NCBI GenBank assembly: GCA_032207245.1
Contig: CM063502.1
Coordinates: forward strand, 42,348,162-42,412,161
Direction of reading: 5' to 3'
Length of the DNA stretch: 64,000 nucleotides
DNA from: Pardosa pseudoannulata
Lineage: Eukaryota; Arthropoda; Arachnida; Araneae; Lycosidae
Notes under the pieces: model-generated
The model's database searches: none
Told to the model about the DNA's origin: nothing
The model's input: the letters and a program-made list of their open reading frames with translations, nothing else
Translations under genes and position numbers: made by a program
Shown here: positions 23,401 to 37,234 of the stretch, one piece after another
Layout of the letters: each line of letters begins with the position of its first letter
How positions within the stretch are numbered: the first letter of the stretch is position 1

Positions 23401-26158
23401 GACCTAATTCTGTTCAATCGAAAGTCATTGATGAAGAATAGCTTAGAAACACTTTTTTGTACATTTTTATTTTCCAGTATCATTCCCTTCCTCAGATTTT
23501 AGAAAGTTTTTAAATATTAACTAAAAATTAATTGAAAATAATATTCTGATAACAGATAATAGAAATTTCTAGCATATTAATGAGCTGAATGATATAATTC
23601 AAGGAACATGCATTCTTCATACTTGCCTAAATAGAGCTATATAATTACATGCATAAATCAAGAAATTTCCGGTATGTGTTCGGAGTAATCATATGATAAT
23701 ACGTGACAAGCAAATGGATATTTTAGCACTTTGAATAAACCAACTAATCAATCATTTAGTATGACCATATGGATATTGAAGTCGTCGATTAACTGCATTA
23801 GACAGTTTATTTCGTTGTAACGGATATGGGATTTACGTGTTAACATATGTCTTAAATTAACATTAAAGTGGGGTATATAATGAGAACTTAAACAAGTGTG
23901 AAAATGTAGTATGATTTTATGAAGCTATGCTGAAAGTATTTTCGGGTTGAACAAATAAGATGTGACATAGAGTAATTAAATAATTAAAGCAGCTGGAAGT
24001 GACCAGTTTTTATTTTTACCAAGAGATGCTGTTTGGAATATTGAGTGACAGTTCCAAACATCATATTTAATGCATTATTTTTCATGAAAACAAAATAATT
24101 TGATAAAATTTTGAAGGAAGGTAATTGAATATACTGCTAATGAATTTTGTGATTGATCATGTCTCTTGCAGCTTCATTTTAATAAGCTGTAAGAGTGAGG
24201 GGGAGCGTTATTTATAAAATTAAAACTAATTATAAAAATAAAGCATGATTAACATGAATTCAGTTTGGAAATCAATAGTCATGTATTTTTTGAAATCTAG
24301 AGAACCACAATTAGAGATCTTCACCCATTTCAAAAAGCATTAGCTGGTAATATTATACATTATATCTTCATTGTTTTCATTTTAGTTGTGTAGTGGGCAT
24401 TTAATAACTACTTTGATTGGTTTAAACATTTAGATCCCAAGTACTTCAACTTCCCATTATATTTATATTAATTACATTAATTAGAAGGATCTAAATCGCC
24501 TAACTATAACATTATTATTTTACAAGACTCAAATTGTTTTTCTTATAGTTTATCTGTAAATTTAATTTATGTTTTATTGTTTAATACAAGGTACTGTTTA
24601 TTAATCTATGAAGAATTTTTCAAAACTGGAAAAAAAATTACTTCCGCTGCTTAGAATTCTCGATGCTGCATATGAATGCTTCACTTGCCAAAATAACTCG
24701 GCTTTTAGAATGTTTTTAAGCTTCAATGTGAAATCACTGATTGACTCCTAACTATATATATTCAAAACGAATTTCTCTAATAAATCATATCAATAATATC
24801 AATATCCCTAAATAAGAATTTTTCTTATACGTGTTGGATTCACTCTCTCCTGTAGTAATTTTGTGTGAGACATTTGGTTTGAACTCAAAGTTCCCTTGCC
24901 AATTTGATTTGTCCCCATAATCAAGCAAAAATTGTAGTAACAACAACAATTATTCCAAGAATGTCTTAGATAAAAGATACGTGCTCAGTAATAGAATTTC
25001 GAAGTTTATTCCAATGTATAATTTAGAAGTAATTTAAAAGACAGTATATACTATTTTATAAATTTACCTATGTTTTTTATGGAGTTAATTAGTTCGGCGA
25101 GGCATTAATATAACGAAAGATAGTATAATCAGCATCTGACATTCAAAAATTATTAATCCTTCATAATCATAAAAAAATTAAACTTGTATTCCTCTATGGA
25201 ACATAGTTCCTTTTTATTGCTTCATTTCTCTAAAGACTATATTTTACTCTAATCAAATATTTTTTTAGCTAGTTTTACTATAGATACATTAAAATTCTCC
25301 GAATTCAAATCTGTTCTAAAACTCGCATATTCCTTTTAAATTTGTGATTTCTCTTTTTTAATAGATCGAAAGTTGCACTTTATTAAATGGGTTTTAAAGA
25401 TTTTTTGCTTTAATTGCATTAATTAAACACAATTTGAAAGTATAATGCAAAGCTTAATTAAAAAAGAAAATGCATAAACTGATCAGTCTCAATTAATCGA
25501 GTAATGAAGGTTTCTGCCGTGAATGCATAAAAAATCTATCATTTACCTCATGCACTTAACTTCTATCAATATTTGATCAAGTGTCTCAAAAAGAAACTAA
25601 GATGTTTTTTCCTAATTATAATAATTGCAATCAATAATTATTTTTATAAGAGAAATTATTTCTTCATTGGTTGCCATGTCAACTGAGAAAACTTTACGAT
25701 GTCTCAAATTGAAAAGTTAATTTCAAAGGTTCAAATGAAATCATTGCTTGTATAGATAAAGAGTTCTTGCAAGAGTAATATAAAATCCTCGTAAGGGGCT
25801 GAATATTAAATAATAATATAAGTCTACTAAAGACAATTATGTATAATTTTAAAGAACGGAAATTTTACTTTTTAGTTCTTAGAAAAGTTCATCTTTAGTT
25901 TTCAGTAACTATGCTTTATAGCATTTATATCTTTGATATTGTATTAGAAATTTTGATTCAAAACATCCTTCTAATAAATTGACTAAACACTTTTTATTCT
26001 TATATTATTTCAATAAATAATATTTTCATTAAGATCTAAAATTTCGTATGAGAGCTTATAAAAAAATATTTAACGGTATAATTGACACATCCAATAAATT
26101 TCCGTTACACAATATTTTACCTGTAATAATCCGTAGGGTAAATAAAAGGTTGCGCTAC
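20469..26158. other. Intronic stretch, nothing recognised
   Basis: Strongly AT-rich sequence. Chance ORFs at 21817-22282 overlap each other on both strands and have low-complexity, hydrophobic translations. No repeat or RNA feature recognised. Confidence 0.5.
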
Positions 26159-27686
26159 TAATAATAATTACTATTCAAATATCATAAATGAGTCCTTCTC
26201 AATTTTGTAGTAAAATCACTTGAAGGTGTGTTATTAACATTGCATAAAGAAATAATTATCTGCACTCTACTCAAGCGTTCGCTCTACAAGTTCATAGCCA
26301 TTAGAGAGGATCACCAAGCAACTATAAAAGAGCTTTTCACCGGATTAACTATTGAAAATTGATTTATTGGTATGATCTCTCACAAAATTCCCAATTAATT
26401 TGGAAAAATTTATGTGTTACAACATGAAAGATATTTTGAGAGGTTTTATAAGCTCTGTTAATTAAGTTTGTGAGTTCATATTCTTTAAAGTTCTTCAAAA
26501 GTTTTAGTACAAATATTTTCAGGATAGTTTTTCATAAATTAAAAAATACTTTTTAATTTCAAGTTTAATAAAATGTTAATGGAGTGAAATGAATTTTGTA
26601 TAATATTCTTTGTTTGTATATTTTACAAGGATCATATATAAAATTACTTTTGTAAGTTAAATAATTATATCGACTACTAGCATCTAGCCCTTCATATGAC
26701 GGGATCAGTAAAACTTTTAAAGTTCCAAAATTGTAAGTGCCCTGTGAGGCAGGTAAAAAAAGGGTTTGTTTTTTGGCTGAGAATTATCTGGTACAAGCAG
26801 AATATTTTTTTTTACCTTCATACTCTTCTAAAGTCTCCCGATACTGTAAATACAGTTTAGAATGACGTTGAATTCCTTTAGAAAGATAATTCAGAAAAAA
26901 GACAGTAAAATTTTTAATTTTCCAGAATTGTAAAGTACCCAATAAGGCAAATAAAAATATGGTTTGTTTTTTGGCTGTGAATTATCTGGCACACGCTCAA
27001 TAGTTTCTTTATCTTCATACTGCTCTAAAGTCTCCCGATACTGTGAATGTAGCTTAGAATCACACTGAATTCATTAAGAAAGATAATTCAAAGATTTCTT
27101 AGCTACGTCAAAATTATCTTTAAGTTCTCATTTTTTTGCCTCAGTAATTAATGGAAGTAAAGTAATGAAACTTTCATTTCCACTACACCCTGGTAGTAGA
27201 TAGAATTTGCTGTTAATACTGGTGATAAAATTTTCATTGCAACAAAAAATAATGATTAAATTTAAAATTATCATATATGCACCTAATCTATAATTTAAGC
27301 CAAGTATAAAATAAAATTATTTAAGGAATATCTAAGTTTAGTAATAAAACGTAGGAAAATAATGCAGATGATATTTAAATAATTTACAGTAAGAAATGAT
27401 TAAATGAGATGGTTAAAGGAATGACGTCATAATGCTAGAGAAAACTGTTATTTTTACCTATTTATTATGTGATCAATTTAATCTCCTGCTCTTAACCGGG
27501 GAAACTAGGGTATGAAATAATGGCATTAAACGCTCGAAAAGGGGGGAAGGGGTGGATTTCGAACATTGCTAACCCTAACTCATCAAAAATCCAACATGGA
27601 TGCCTCTATCCATTCCAGGTACAACCGCTTCATAAATTTGAGGACAGACGGACAGATAACTTAGGCTATTATTATATAGGAGATAT
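26159..27686 (+). mobile_element. Dispersed repeat copy 1 with RTE-like 3' end (~1.5 kb)
   Basis: Matches 29693-31021 along its length: AATGAGTCCTTCTCAATTTT, AAGCGTTCGCTCTACAAGTT, GAGGATCACCAAGCAACTAT, AGTCTCCCGATACTGTGAAT, GCTCGAAAAGGGGGGAAGGG. The right end (GACAGATAACTTAGGCTATT then ATTATATAGGAGAT) recalls the CAGACAGACAAAC...TTTATAATATTAG..GGAT 3' ends of RTE-clade LINEs, from which I infer a 5'-truncated, non-coding LINE-derived repeat. Copy 1 is ~200 bp longer than copy 2 because a ~197-bp segment (CCAAAATTGTAAGTGCCC at 26725; CCAGAATTGTAAAGTACCC at 26922) is duplicated in tandem. Old chance ORF at 27520 is not a gene. Confidence 0.72.
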
Positions 27687-27750
27687 GGGGACTAATCAAA
27701 CTTTTTAAGATAATTTTTTTAATGATATTTACTTATTGCAGTGTTTTCCA

Positions 27751-27978
27751 TTAACCGTTAATTTGACAAGATGTTTTTTCAAATATTTTTTAATTTCTGT
27801 TATTTTCCCATGTCTGTATAGACATTAGGATCTCTGTAAAATAAACAAAAAAAATATATCATTTTCTATTTTTGAGATAATTAATGTCCGCTGTGGCGAA
27901 CACTGACAATTATGTTATATAGTCGTATAAATATACATGTCCAGTGTAACGGCCAGACTTAGACAAATTAAGGGTTAA
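27751..27978. mobile_element. Short TTAA-flanked element (228 bp), piggyBac-type MITE candidate
   Basis: Left end TTAACCGTTAATTTGACAAG; the right end, read inward on the minus strand, is TTAACCCTTAATTTGTCTAA. The first 15 bases match at 14 positions and similarity then fades. TTAA at both ends is the canonical piggyBac target duplication. No coding content. Given the AT-rich background, confidence is moderate. Confidence 0.5.
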
Positions 27979-28860
27979 ATAACATAACATAAAATTTACG
28001 AAAATCAATAGCTTACATTAATTTACCAATTATATTTAGATTTAATTTTATAAATATATTTACTATAACTAGGCACATAGGGTCACTTCAGATAAAAACT
28101 TATAAGATCTTACAACAGAAATTCTTTCTCCGAAGTCCATGTTCTGCTAAGGAAGACTAACAAGGAAAAAGCCCTGTGTCTGAGACTGTCAAAAATATCG
28201 GAGATGACATTATTTACAAAGCTTGTTTATTTACAATAGCGCCAGGAAGCACTTTTTTTCTACTACCGCCCTTTATCGATTAGGAAATAATATCGAGAGC
28301 GATAAAACAGTCTTCATTCATACAAGCCTTAAGAGAAATTCGTTCCTCTCCACGAGTTTATCAAAATTCTTAAAAACTTTTCAACTATCGCGAATCTATT
28401 TTACAGATTTTACAATAGCTTCTTTAACTGGATATCGGAAGGTCGATATATTTCTCTTCTGAATATTTCCTGTTTTTTCATTAACCTCAGGTAATCTCAT
28501 CGAATATTTCCAGTTACTTACTTTATACATGCTAAAATTGTACAGAAAAAATCATATTGATTATAACAAATAAAAAAAATATTTAAATTTCAGAAAGCGT
28601 TTACATTTTTCATTAAAAAACTTAAACTTCAAAAATTAATTTCAACTAAAGTTTCCATTTTAAGAAATCATTTTTTCATTAAGAAATATTAAAATATCAC
28701 AGAGGTGGGTATTTTCAGAAAAACTTACATAATATATTAATAAACTACATTAACAGATGTCTTGTAAATATACTTATTTGTATTCGTAAAGACCTTTTTT
28801 TTCGATTTTGTCTTAAATTTACACATTTTTGTTCTGTACTTTCAGGACGTACGTTAGCTT

Positions 28861-29600
<740 letters not shown>

Positions 29601-29635
29601 AGGCTAGACAAAATTATAAATATATTAGCAAAATA

Positions 29636-29692
29636 GCCCGTCATATGGCGAGATCAGTAAAATTTTTAATTTTCCAGAATTGTAATAATAAT
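29636..29692 (+). repeat. Partial repeat unit preceding dispersed repeat copy 2
   Basis: CCCGTCATATGGCGAGATCA then GTAAAATTTTTAATTTTCCA matches the internal segment at 26690-26735 and 30214-30260. The core CCGTCATATGACGG is palindromic in the other copies. Confidence 0.7.
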
Positions 29693-31021
29693 TACTATTC
29701 AAATATCATAAATGAGTCCTTCTCAATTTTGTATTAAAATCACTTGAAAGTGTGTAATTAACATTGCATAAAGAAATAATTATCTACACTCTACTTAAGC
29801 GTTCGCTCTACAAGTTCATAGCCATTAGAGAGGATCACCAAGCAACTATAAAAGAGCTTTTCACCGGATTAACTATTGAAAATTGATTTATTGGTATGAT
29901 CTCACACAAAATTCCCAATTAATTTGGAAAAATTTATGTGTTACAGCATGAAACACATTTTGAGCGGTTTTATAAGCTCTGTTAATTAAGTTTGTGAGTT
30001 CATATTCTTTAAAGATCTTCAAAAGTTTTAGTAGAAATATTTTCAGAATAGTATTTCATAAATTAAAAAAATACTTTTTAATTTCAAGTTTAATAAAATG
30101 TTAATGGAGTGAAATGAATTTTGTATAATATTCTTTGTTTGTATATTTTACAAGGATCATATATAAAATTACTTTTGTAAGTTAAATAATTATATCTACT
30201 ACTAGCATCTAGCGCGTCATATGACGGTATCAGTAAAACTTTTAATTTTCCAAAATTGTAAGTGCCCTGCGAGGCAGGAAAAAAAGGGTTTGTTTTTTGG
30301 CTGAGAATTATCTGGTACACGCTCAATAGTTTTTTTTTTTATCTTCATTTCCTCTATAGTCTCCCGATACTGTGAATGTAGTTTAGAATCACACTGAATT
30401 CATTAAGAAAGATAATTCAAAGTTTTCTTAGCTACGTCTAAATTATCGTTAAGTTCTTCTTAAATTTTTTCCTATAGTAATAATGAATGTAAAGGAATGA
30501 AACAATAATTTCCACTACACCTTGGAGGTAGATAGAATTTTTTGTTATTACATGTGATAAAATTTTCATTGCAACAAAATATAAGCGATGATTAAAATTA
30601 AAACTATCACATATGTTCCTAATTTATTATCTAATCCAAATATAAAAGAAAATTATTTCAGTGATAAAACGTATGAAAATAATGCAGACGATATTTAAAT
30701 AATTTGAAATAAGAAATGAATAAATTATATTGTTAAGGGAATGACGTTAAAATGGTAGAAAAATAAATGTTGTTTTTACCTATTTATTATGTGATAAATT
30801 GATAAATTTAATAGCTTGCTCTTAACCGCGGAAAATAGGGCTTGAAATAATGACATTAAATGCTCGAAAAGGGGGGAAGGGGTGGATTTCGAACGTTGCT
30901 AACCCTAACTCATCAAGAATACAGGACCTGAAATGGATGTCTCTATCCATTCCAAGTTCAACCGTTTCCTAAATTCGAAGACAGACAGACAGATAACTTA
31001 GGCTATTAATATATAGGGGAT
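29693..31021 (+). mobile_element. Dispersed repeat copy 2 with RTE-like 3' end (~1.3 kb)
   Basis: Second copy of the repeat at 26159-27686, same orientation, lacking the extra ~197-bp internal duplication. The 3' end GACAGACAGACAGATAACTT then AGGCTATTAATATATAGGGG is closer to the RTE-like tail than copy 1. The two copies differ by scattered substitutions and small indels throughout, so they are old. Confidence 0.72.
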
Positions 31022-32718
31022 TTTTCTCTAAGTGAGTAGCTGAAATAGTTTCGGAGAACAAAATCGCTTTTATTTTTACTTTTTTGAATATACTTTTTTA
31101 TACTTTTTAAAAAATATTAAAATTAACAGCCCTTTTCCGCATTTTTATTCATAAATTTCTTAGATAAAAATAAAACTTTTATAACTTTATTATATTAATT
31201 TTACTTTTACTTACTCTTCAAGTATTTATTTTATAAATTTCTCCCCCTATATTACTGGTTCTATTGAAGAAAAACTGAAACTGTGCAACAAATGAGAAAA
31301 ATTTGCTCATAAATTTTGATAAATATCAAAGTTCAATGTTTAAAATTCACAAATATTATAACAAAATCAGATAATATTAATGTTATGAAAAAAACAAGCT
31401 TCAGTGTTATAAAGTAAGATAAAATATAAACTGCCAAACATCTAAAAATAATTAACTTCCATTTGTTGTTCTGATATTTATTTTCTATTTAATAAACGTT
31501 AAGAATTACTGTAATAATTATCCTAAATCTTTATATTAATAATTATAGTTAATTTCGAACAATCTATTTATAATACCTTTATTTATCCTTTAATTAAATT
31601 TAACGAGATTGTTCATAATCCAGTAATAGCTTTCGAGGATAAAAAAATATGGCAGTAATAACTTCCTAAGAAAAATTGCTTTATAAATAATACCACCCTC
31701 GCTTACAATGGTCGTTTATTAGTCAGTATAGTACAATTACATTACTGGAAGTAACAAGCTACCACGTTTTAAAAAAGGCAGTACAGTGAATGATTGATTC
31801 GAAGAAAGTAAATTATCAAAATTATCACATAGTTATTTCTGTATATAAATTTACAGCACAAATGAAGTCAGTGGATGCTATTTAAAAACTATATAATGTT
31901 ATTAATAGGCATTATGATATTATTAATTGTGCAATTTTTACAAAAACATTTCTTTACATTTTTAGGATAACAGACTCATTAGTATTAAAAGTTAATGCTG
32001 CAGTACAAAATGCAATCTTTTTACTTCTTTTTCTAATATCGGAAATGACAATCATAGTTAAGAAGTAATTTTTATATACTTGTAGAAAATACATTTTTCA
32101 GTTCAGCTTTTACTAAAGTGCAGCTCGCGAGACTGCATCTTTCAGTCCGGAAAAAATTGCTTGGTCAAATTAAGTCAGTATTATAGAATCAATTAAAAAA
32201 TTATAGAATTTTTATCGGTTGTGATAGAACGTTTAAATAAAGTAGTTGTTATGTTTAACAATTTATAATTATACAGCTATTGTTTTGATGGGAGAAAAAC
32301 GCTGAAAAATCTTATTTTGTGTAGTCGACGCGTACTCGTGTTTTAACACTACAGTTCTATCCTTACGTCTCACACGCATGGGCTCTCTTCTTTCATTCCC
32401 TTCTACTTATTGCCAGAGATCTATGTGTTATCTTAAGTAAGTAGTTTTATATGTAACACTCGAGCGCGTCATAATTTGTAAAAAAATTTAATTTAAAATG
32501 TCTAAAAACCAAAGAGATATTATAGAATTAAGTATGAATATTTTTCTTTTGTTTGAAAATTTTGTATTTAAAAATTTTATTTGCTAGCATTATTGACAAT
32601 TAGTTCTACTTCTACTATTAAAAACTTTGTCAAAACTATTATAAACATCTAGTGATTATTTATTAGTCTTACCTATTATGATACATAAAGTATACTAAAC
32701 AAAATTGCATAATATATA
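31022..32718. other. Intronic stretch, nothing recognised
   Basis: AT-rich DNA with a slightly GC-richer patch at 32.32-32.48 kb (GTCGACGCGTACTCGTG). No coding or repeat assignment. Confidence 0.5.
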
Positions 32719-33074
32719 TGTAATATGGGCGAGACTCATTCAAAAGCACAACACATTTTATTTCTGGTAAGATACATGAAATCCATACAACAGGCAAGAA
32801 GTTTTACAACATCGTGCACCCAGACAATGTGATCCTGCACACACACACTTTTCAAGTAGGGATTTCTGAGGTAAAAAGACTACGATTAATCCCTAAGCAC
32901 AATTGATTACGTGATAAAAAATACCCATGTTTAAAGAGAACGAGATAACTATTGGCTAAAGTAGTACAGACAGAGGCTGAATTTAGTCTATAGCGTGTCT
33001 GGAGGGAAAAATCAGAATTACCACTCAAACCCCCAAAGTACTTTATGAACAAAAGTTATTAAATTAATATTAAC
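32719..33074 (-). mobile_element. Candidate solo LTR (copy 2, reverse)
   Basis: Inverted copy of 14435-14789, 18 kb away. On the + strand it begins TGTAATATGGGCGAG and ends ATTAATATTAACA, so the boundaries are TG...CA. The flanking pentamers TATAT (32714-32718) and TATTT (33075-33079) differ at one base, compatible with a decayed 5-bp target-site duplication. In its likely sense (minus strand) an AATAAA lies near the 3' end. No internal coding region, hence solo LTR if it is an LTR. Length and symmetry fit; the superfamily is unknown. Confidence 0.6.
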
Positions 33075-33078
33075 ATAT

Positions 33079-33220
33079 TTAACCCTCCGAGTGGAACACA
33101 CCGGGGGAAAAAAAGGTCTCCAAAAATATGCTAAAGTTTTATTGTGTCAGTTACCAAAGTGTTCTATGATTTTTTACTTCACCTTTTGCCCCACCCTCGT
33201 TATTGTCTCATTACTTCCGG

Positions 33221-33267
<47 letters not shown>

Positions 33268-33717
33268 TTATTGATTGTTAATTTTTAATACACATAAAGC
33301 TCGTCAAGTCTCGAAGATCATCACATAAGAAATAACGTATTCTAAAAGTACGAATAATTTTTTTTTGAGAATTATTTATATTTTTTTACTAATGTCATCC
33401 AAGATATTTCAGAAGGTGCAATTAGATATATATATATGTTGCCGCAAACGAAATACTTCGAAATAGAGATTGATAAAGTCATGAGAAGCTATCAGCGTCT
33501 TTGTTCCTCAGAGAGTAGGGGTGCATCCCTCAATAAATGTCAGTCAAAGAGGGGTGCAGTTCCTAAACATTCGACCTGACCCTCCTACCTCATAATTTCA
33601 TGGGGGGAAAGCACTGTCAGAAATGTACAATACATTTATTTTTGGAACATTTTTGGGAGTTGAAAATTGTCTGTGACAGCTGGTGGAATTGTACGTGCAA
33701 ACCGCTTAGAGGGTTAA
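33079..33717. mobile_element. TTAA-flanked element (639 bp), piggyBac-type MITE candidate
   Basis: Left end TTAACCCTCCGAGTGG and right end read inward TTAACCCTCTAAGCGG match at 14 of 16 positions. TTAA on both sides fits piggyBac integration. It contains a (TA)n tract (33221-33263) and GC-richer non-coding sequence on the right. It lies directly against the right edge of the solo-LTR candidate. Confidence 0.72.
33221..33263. repeat. (TA)n microsatellite
   Basis: Short pure TA tract inside the TTAA element. Confidence 0.97.
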
Positions 33718-34370
33718 ATAAAATATTTTAATATTACACATATATATTAGTTTGTACCTATTTCATAGACATAAATATATAACTATATATATTTTTCGTC
33801 TTCGATATCAGGCTCCCAATCTATTCTTTTTAAAATTAATTAGGAAATTTGGTCGGCATACGAAAAAGTTTAGCAACTTACGTTTTAGATGTATACAATT
33901 AATCTCTTTTCTGATAGAGCCAAGTTTCGCAGACTTATATTTTTTCTGCTTTCACTTTTTTTATAATTTTACACAGTCTTTCTATTATTTTTACAAAAAA
34001 AGACATCAAAAACTCAACATAGTTAACAGAATGTAGAAGGACTTTAACTCATAATCTTAATCCCATTTCCTTCGTTAAATTTATTTTAACACATTGTGTG
34101 CTGTGGCGGTACACGCACTAGTACGTTTTCTGACGATTGATACTTGAGCGCGGGTCACGTACTAGTACGGGTTAGTGTAACAACATGGTTTGTTTGTGGG
34201 TACAAAAATAACGGTATAGACAGGAAAATGAAGCCGAATGGTCTTGTCTACTACATAGATTCTGCAATAATTTAGACAAATAAAAACTAGTTTTCATATC
34301 AGTCGATGCGGAACCACAGAACGGGAAGGTTCATTTAAAATTAACTTTTTATTTATCCTTGCGAAAATGA

Positions 34371-34483
<113 letters not shown>

Positions 34484-34797
34484 GAAATTAAGTGAGTTAA
34501 GAACTATTTTAAAAAGGAACTCTTTTATAATAATAAAATAAAAGAAAAAGACACATGCTCAAGTAAGCTTTTCCATCATGCTGTCAAGCGGAAGCATTTT
34601 TGAGTTATTTGATGAGCTTGCAAACAGATAAGTTTCATTTGGCGCGTAGATATGGAGCGGTCAACACCTTCACGCATAGCTCCGCCACGAACAATGAAAA
34701 TGGCTCATGTTGCTTTCTTTAAGAACGATGAGTTAATAAATCTTATTATTATCAAGAAGAATGTTTTCCATTCGCCTTAACTCTGAACCACGACTTG

Positions 34798-34799
<2 letters not shown>

Positions 34800-34871
<72 letters not shown>

Positions 34872-34898
34872 CTATCTATATATTTATTTATATATTTC
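34800..34898. repeat. (TA)n / (TG)n microsatellite
   Basis: A TA tract followed by TGTGTGTGTGTCTATCTATA and a TTTA-rich tail. Confidence 0.96.
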
Positions 34899-35883
34899 AA
34901 TATAAAATACGTAAAGTTGGTTAAAAAAATTAAATAATTTTCGATCTATTGAGATTTAACTGAATAACTAAATTTACTCGCAAAACGCCCGCTCCCGGTT
35001 CAATTCATCTGCGAAATGTACCCGCACACAATGTGTTAATACTTTTTTTGTCTTTTTTCTGAATGCCATAAGCATCTTTAAAATTTTCTTTACTTCAAAA
35101 GAACATTTACATTGTGAAGAAGTAATTTAACTAAGAACCACATCTTTCATATTTTTACAATAGATTACGATTTTCTGCTCAAAATAGTCTAAAAACTTCA
35201 TAGATATCACCAACAGGATCAACATTCTACCAGAAACAATTCATATAAAAAATATCCTGAATATTTTCCGTTACGTTAGTTTCGAGATCAAAACACACAT
35301 GCATGAGGGCTAAAGAACAAGATAAGATATTTTCATTCTTATTGTGACATTTGCTACATACTTTAAGAGCAGAATAAAAATGAAATAGTAATACAGATAT
35401 TAGACAGTAATGGGAATCAATTTTTTCGTTTAGTATTTTAGATACTAATGGGTATATCAAACATATATCATTTCATCAACTAGGAAGAAGATGTATATGG
35501 TAAACAAAAAAAGTCCGGATTTCAAAACAAATAATACCCTCTCAAAATCAGACATCCGTAAAATTTTAATAGCGTACATTTCTTCCAAATGGCAGCAAAA
35601 CTCTTCTAGTTACAAACCGAATCTCCCCAATCGACTTCTCTGGGAGTTGACGAAACAGATTTCACTGCTGTTTTTTAAAGCACTTTAATGTTATATTTGT
35701 ATTATGTATGATTTTTGCTTTGAGTGTTTTATGTGATTGCAAAATGATGATTTTCCACTTTTATGATTCGACAAATGATACGGTTTTATGGAAACATGTC
35801 CAAACATATACTACATTTTAATAAATATTGTCTTATTTTTCTGCTTGAATGCTAATCTGACATTTAAAAACTTTTATTTTCAG

Positions 35884-36165
35884 GCATTCCTGATCCTCCT
35901 GAATCCCTAGAAACCTTAAATGTATCTCATCAAGGAGCTCTTCTTTCTTGGTCTCCAGGTTTTGATGGTGGTTTAACTCAAACTTTTCAGCTTAAAATCC
36001 AAAAGAACCAAGAGAGCACGATGACTTTCGTCCACATACCAATGAACTTGACTTCATACTTTTTAAGTGGGTTGAATCAAGGAACGAATTATCAAGTGTC
36101 GATTTCTGCCAAAAATATGCTGGGAGAAAGTCCATATTCTGCACCTATTGCCTTTCGAACAAAAA
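35884..36165 (+). CDS. Nephrin-like receptor, exon encoding the single fibronectin type III domain
   Basis: Internal coding exon of 282 bases (94 codons), acceptor TTTTCAG, donor GTGAGT, phase 1 at both ends, so it is a symmetric module exon. The translation is one complete FN3 domain. PDPP at residues 3-6 opens the A strand, Trp 23 (LLSWSPGFDGG) is the B-strand core Trp, Leu 64 and Tyr 70 (GLNQGTNYQVSISAKN) are the E-F tyrosine corner, and NMLGESPYS forms the F-G region. NVS (13-15) and NLT (55-57) are possible glycosylation sites. From knowledge of the family, PDPP followed by W-x-PGFDGGL-x-Q-x-F is characteristic of the nephrin FN3 domain. Sidestep proteins share the GFDGGL motif but usually have Cys in place of that Trp, which argues for nephrin/Sns/Hibris. 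The preceding intron is about 30.9 kb and the following one about 19.4 kb. Confidence 0.9.
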
Positions 36166-36235
36166 GTGAGTCAAACTACTTTTGAATACCTTGGATAATT
36201 TTGTATATACACAAATAATAAACGTTAAGCATAAA

Positions 36236-36338
36236 TAATTATGGTTACGAATATTGATGAGTATTTAGATCTTTCAAACCAATGAAATGTTCCTTTAAAA
36301 GTAGCTTTTAAGCAACTTCATATTCGTTACAGCTTACA
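36236..36338 (+). repeat. 103-bp dispersed duplicate, copy 1
   Basis: TAATTATGGTTACGAATATT through CATATTCGTTACAGCTTACA, nearly identical to 37132-37234. It starts ~70 bp after the FN3 exon donor. Confidence 0.88.
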
Positions 36339-37131
36339 TTATTCTCAGAGTATAAGTTTTTATATATTCTCAACCCAAAGTGTTGATACAAAGAGCAAAA
36401 AAGGCTAAAGAATGTCAGAAAATTATCTTGTAGTTTGTGCCAAAATGCGTATGAAATAATAAGCATTACTCGAAATTTCCGATATCAAACTTAAAAGATT
36501 GGTATATTTAATATAACTTTATTGTTAGTTAGCGAGCTAGCTCTTTCTGAATACGCTCTATGGTGTTTGGTAATAATCTTTATAGCAGAGTCGTCAAAAA
36601 TTATACAGAAGAATTGCTATTTTATTCTCTTTGTTTTACAAAGAGGTTATCAAATAATTATCAAATATGATTGTGAAAACTCTTTTGATAGATTATGACT
36701 AAATAATTCAATGTATAAAAATTCAGTTTTAACTGTAATTATTAAATATGGGCAGTTAAAAATGAATGAAATATTTTAAAACTAAAATGATAATTATCAT
36801 TTCTGTAATCTCACAGCTAGAAAAGCATTGACTGGTAAAAAGATTATTCATTACTTTATGAATAACAAAAATTCTTATTTTTAGGTGTGACACTCGTCAA
36901 TAAATACTATTCTAAGACAGATTTCTATTGGAAATTTTTCTGAACTATTTAAAGTTTTCATAAACAATGTATCGTTGTCCCAGAACTAACTTTAAAGCTT
37001 TAGCTAATTATAAAAATATGTTTTAATTATGTAATTTTAATCGTCATTTATGTGGATTTTAATCAATAAATAAGTTAACTATGCACTTATAAATCATAAA
37101 ACTAAAAAAGAATTTTTTCTCACTGCTCTAT

Positions 37132-37234
37132 TAATTATGGTTACGAGAATTGATGAGTATTTATATCTTTCAAACTAATGAAATGTTCCTTTAAAAGTAG
37201 CTTTTCAGCAACTTCATATTCGTTACAGCTTACA
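37132..37234 (+). repeat. 103-bp dispersed duplicate, copy 2
   Basis: Same block as 36236-36338 with about six substitutions, 896 bp downstream. Confidence 0.88.
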
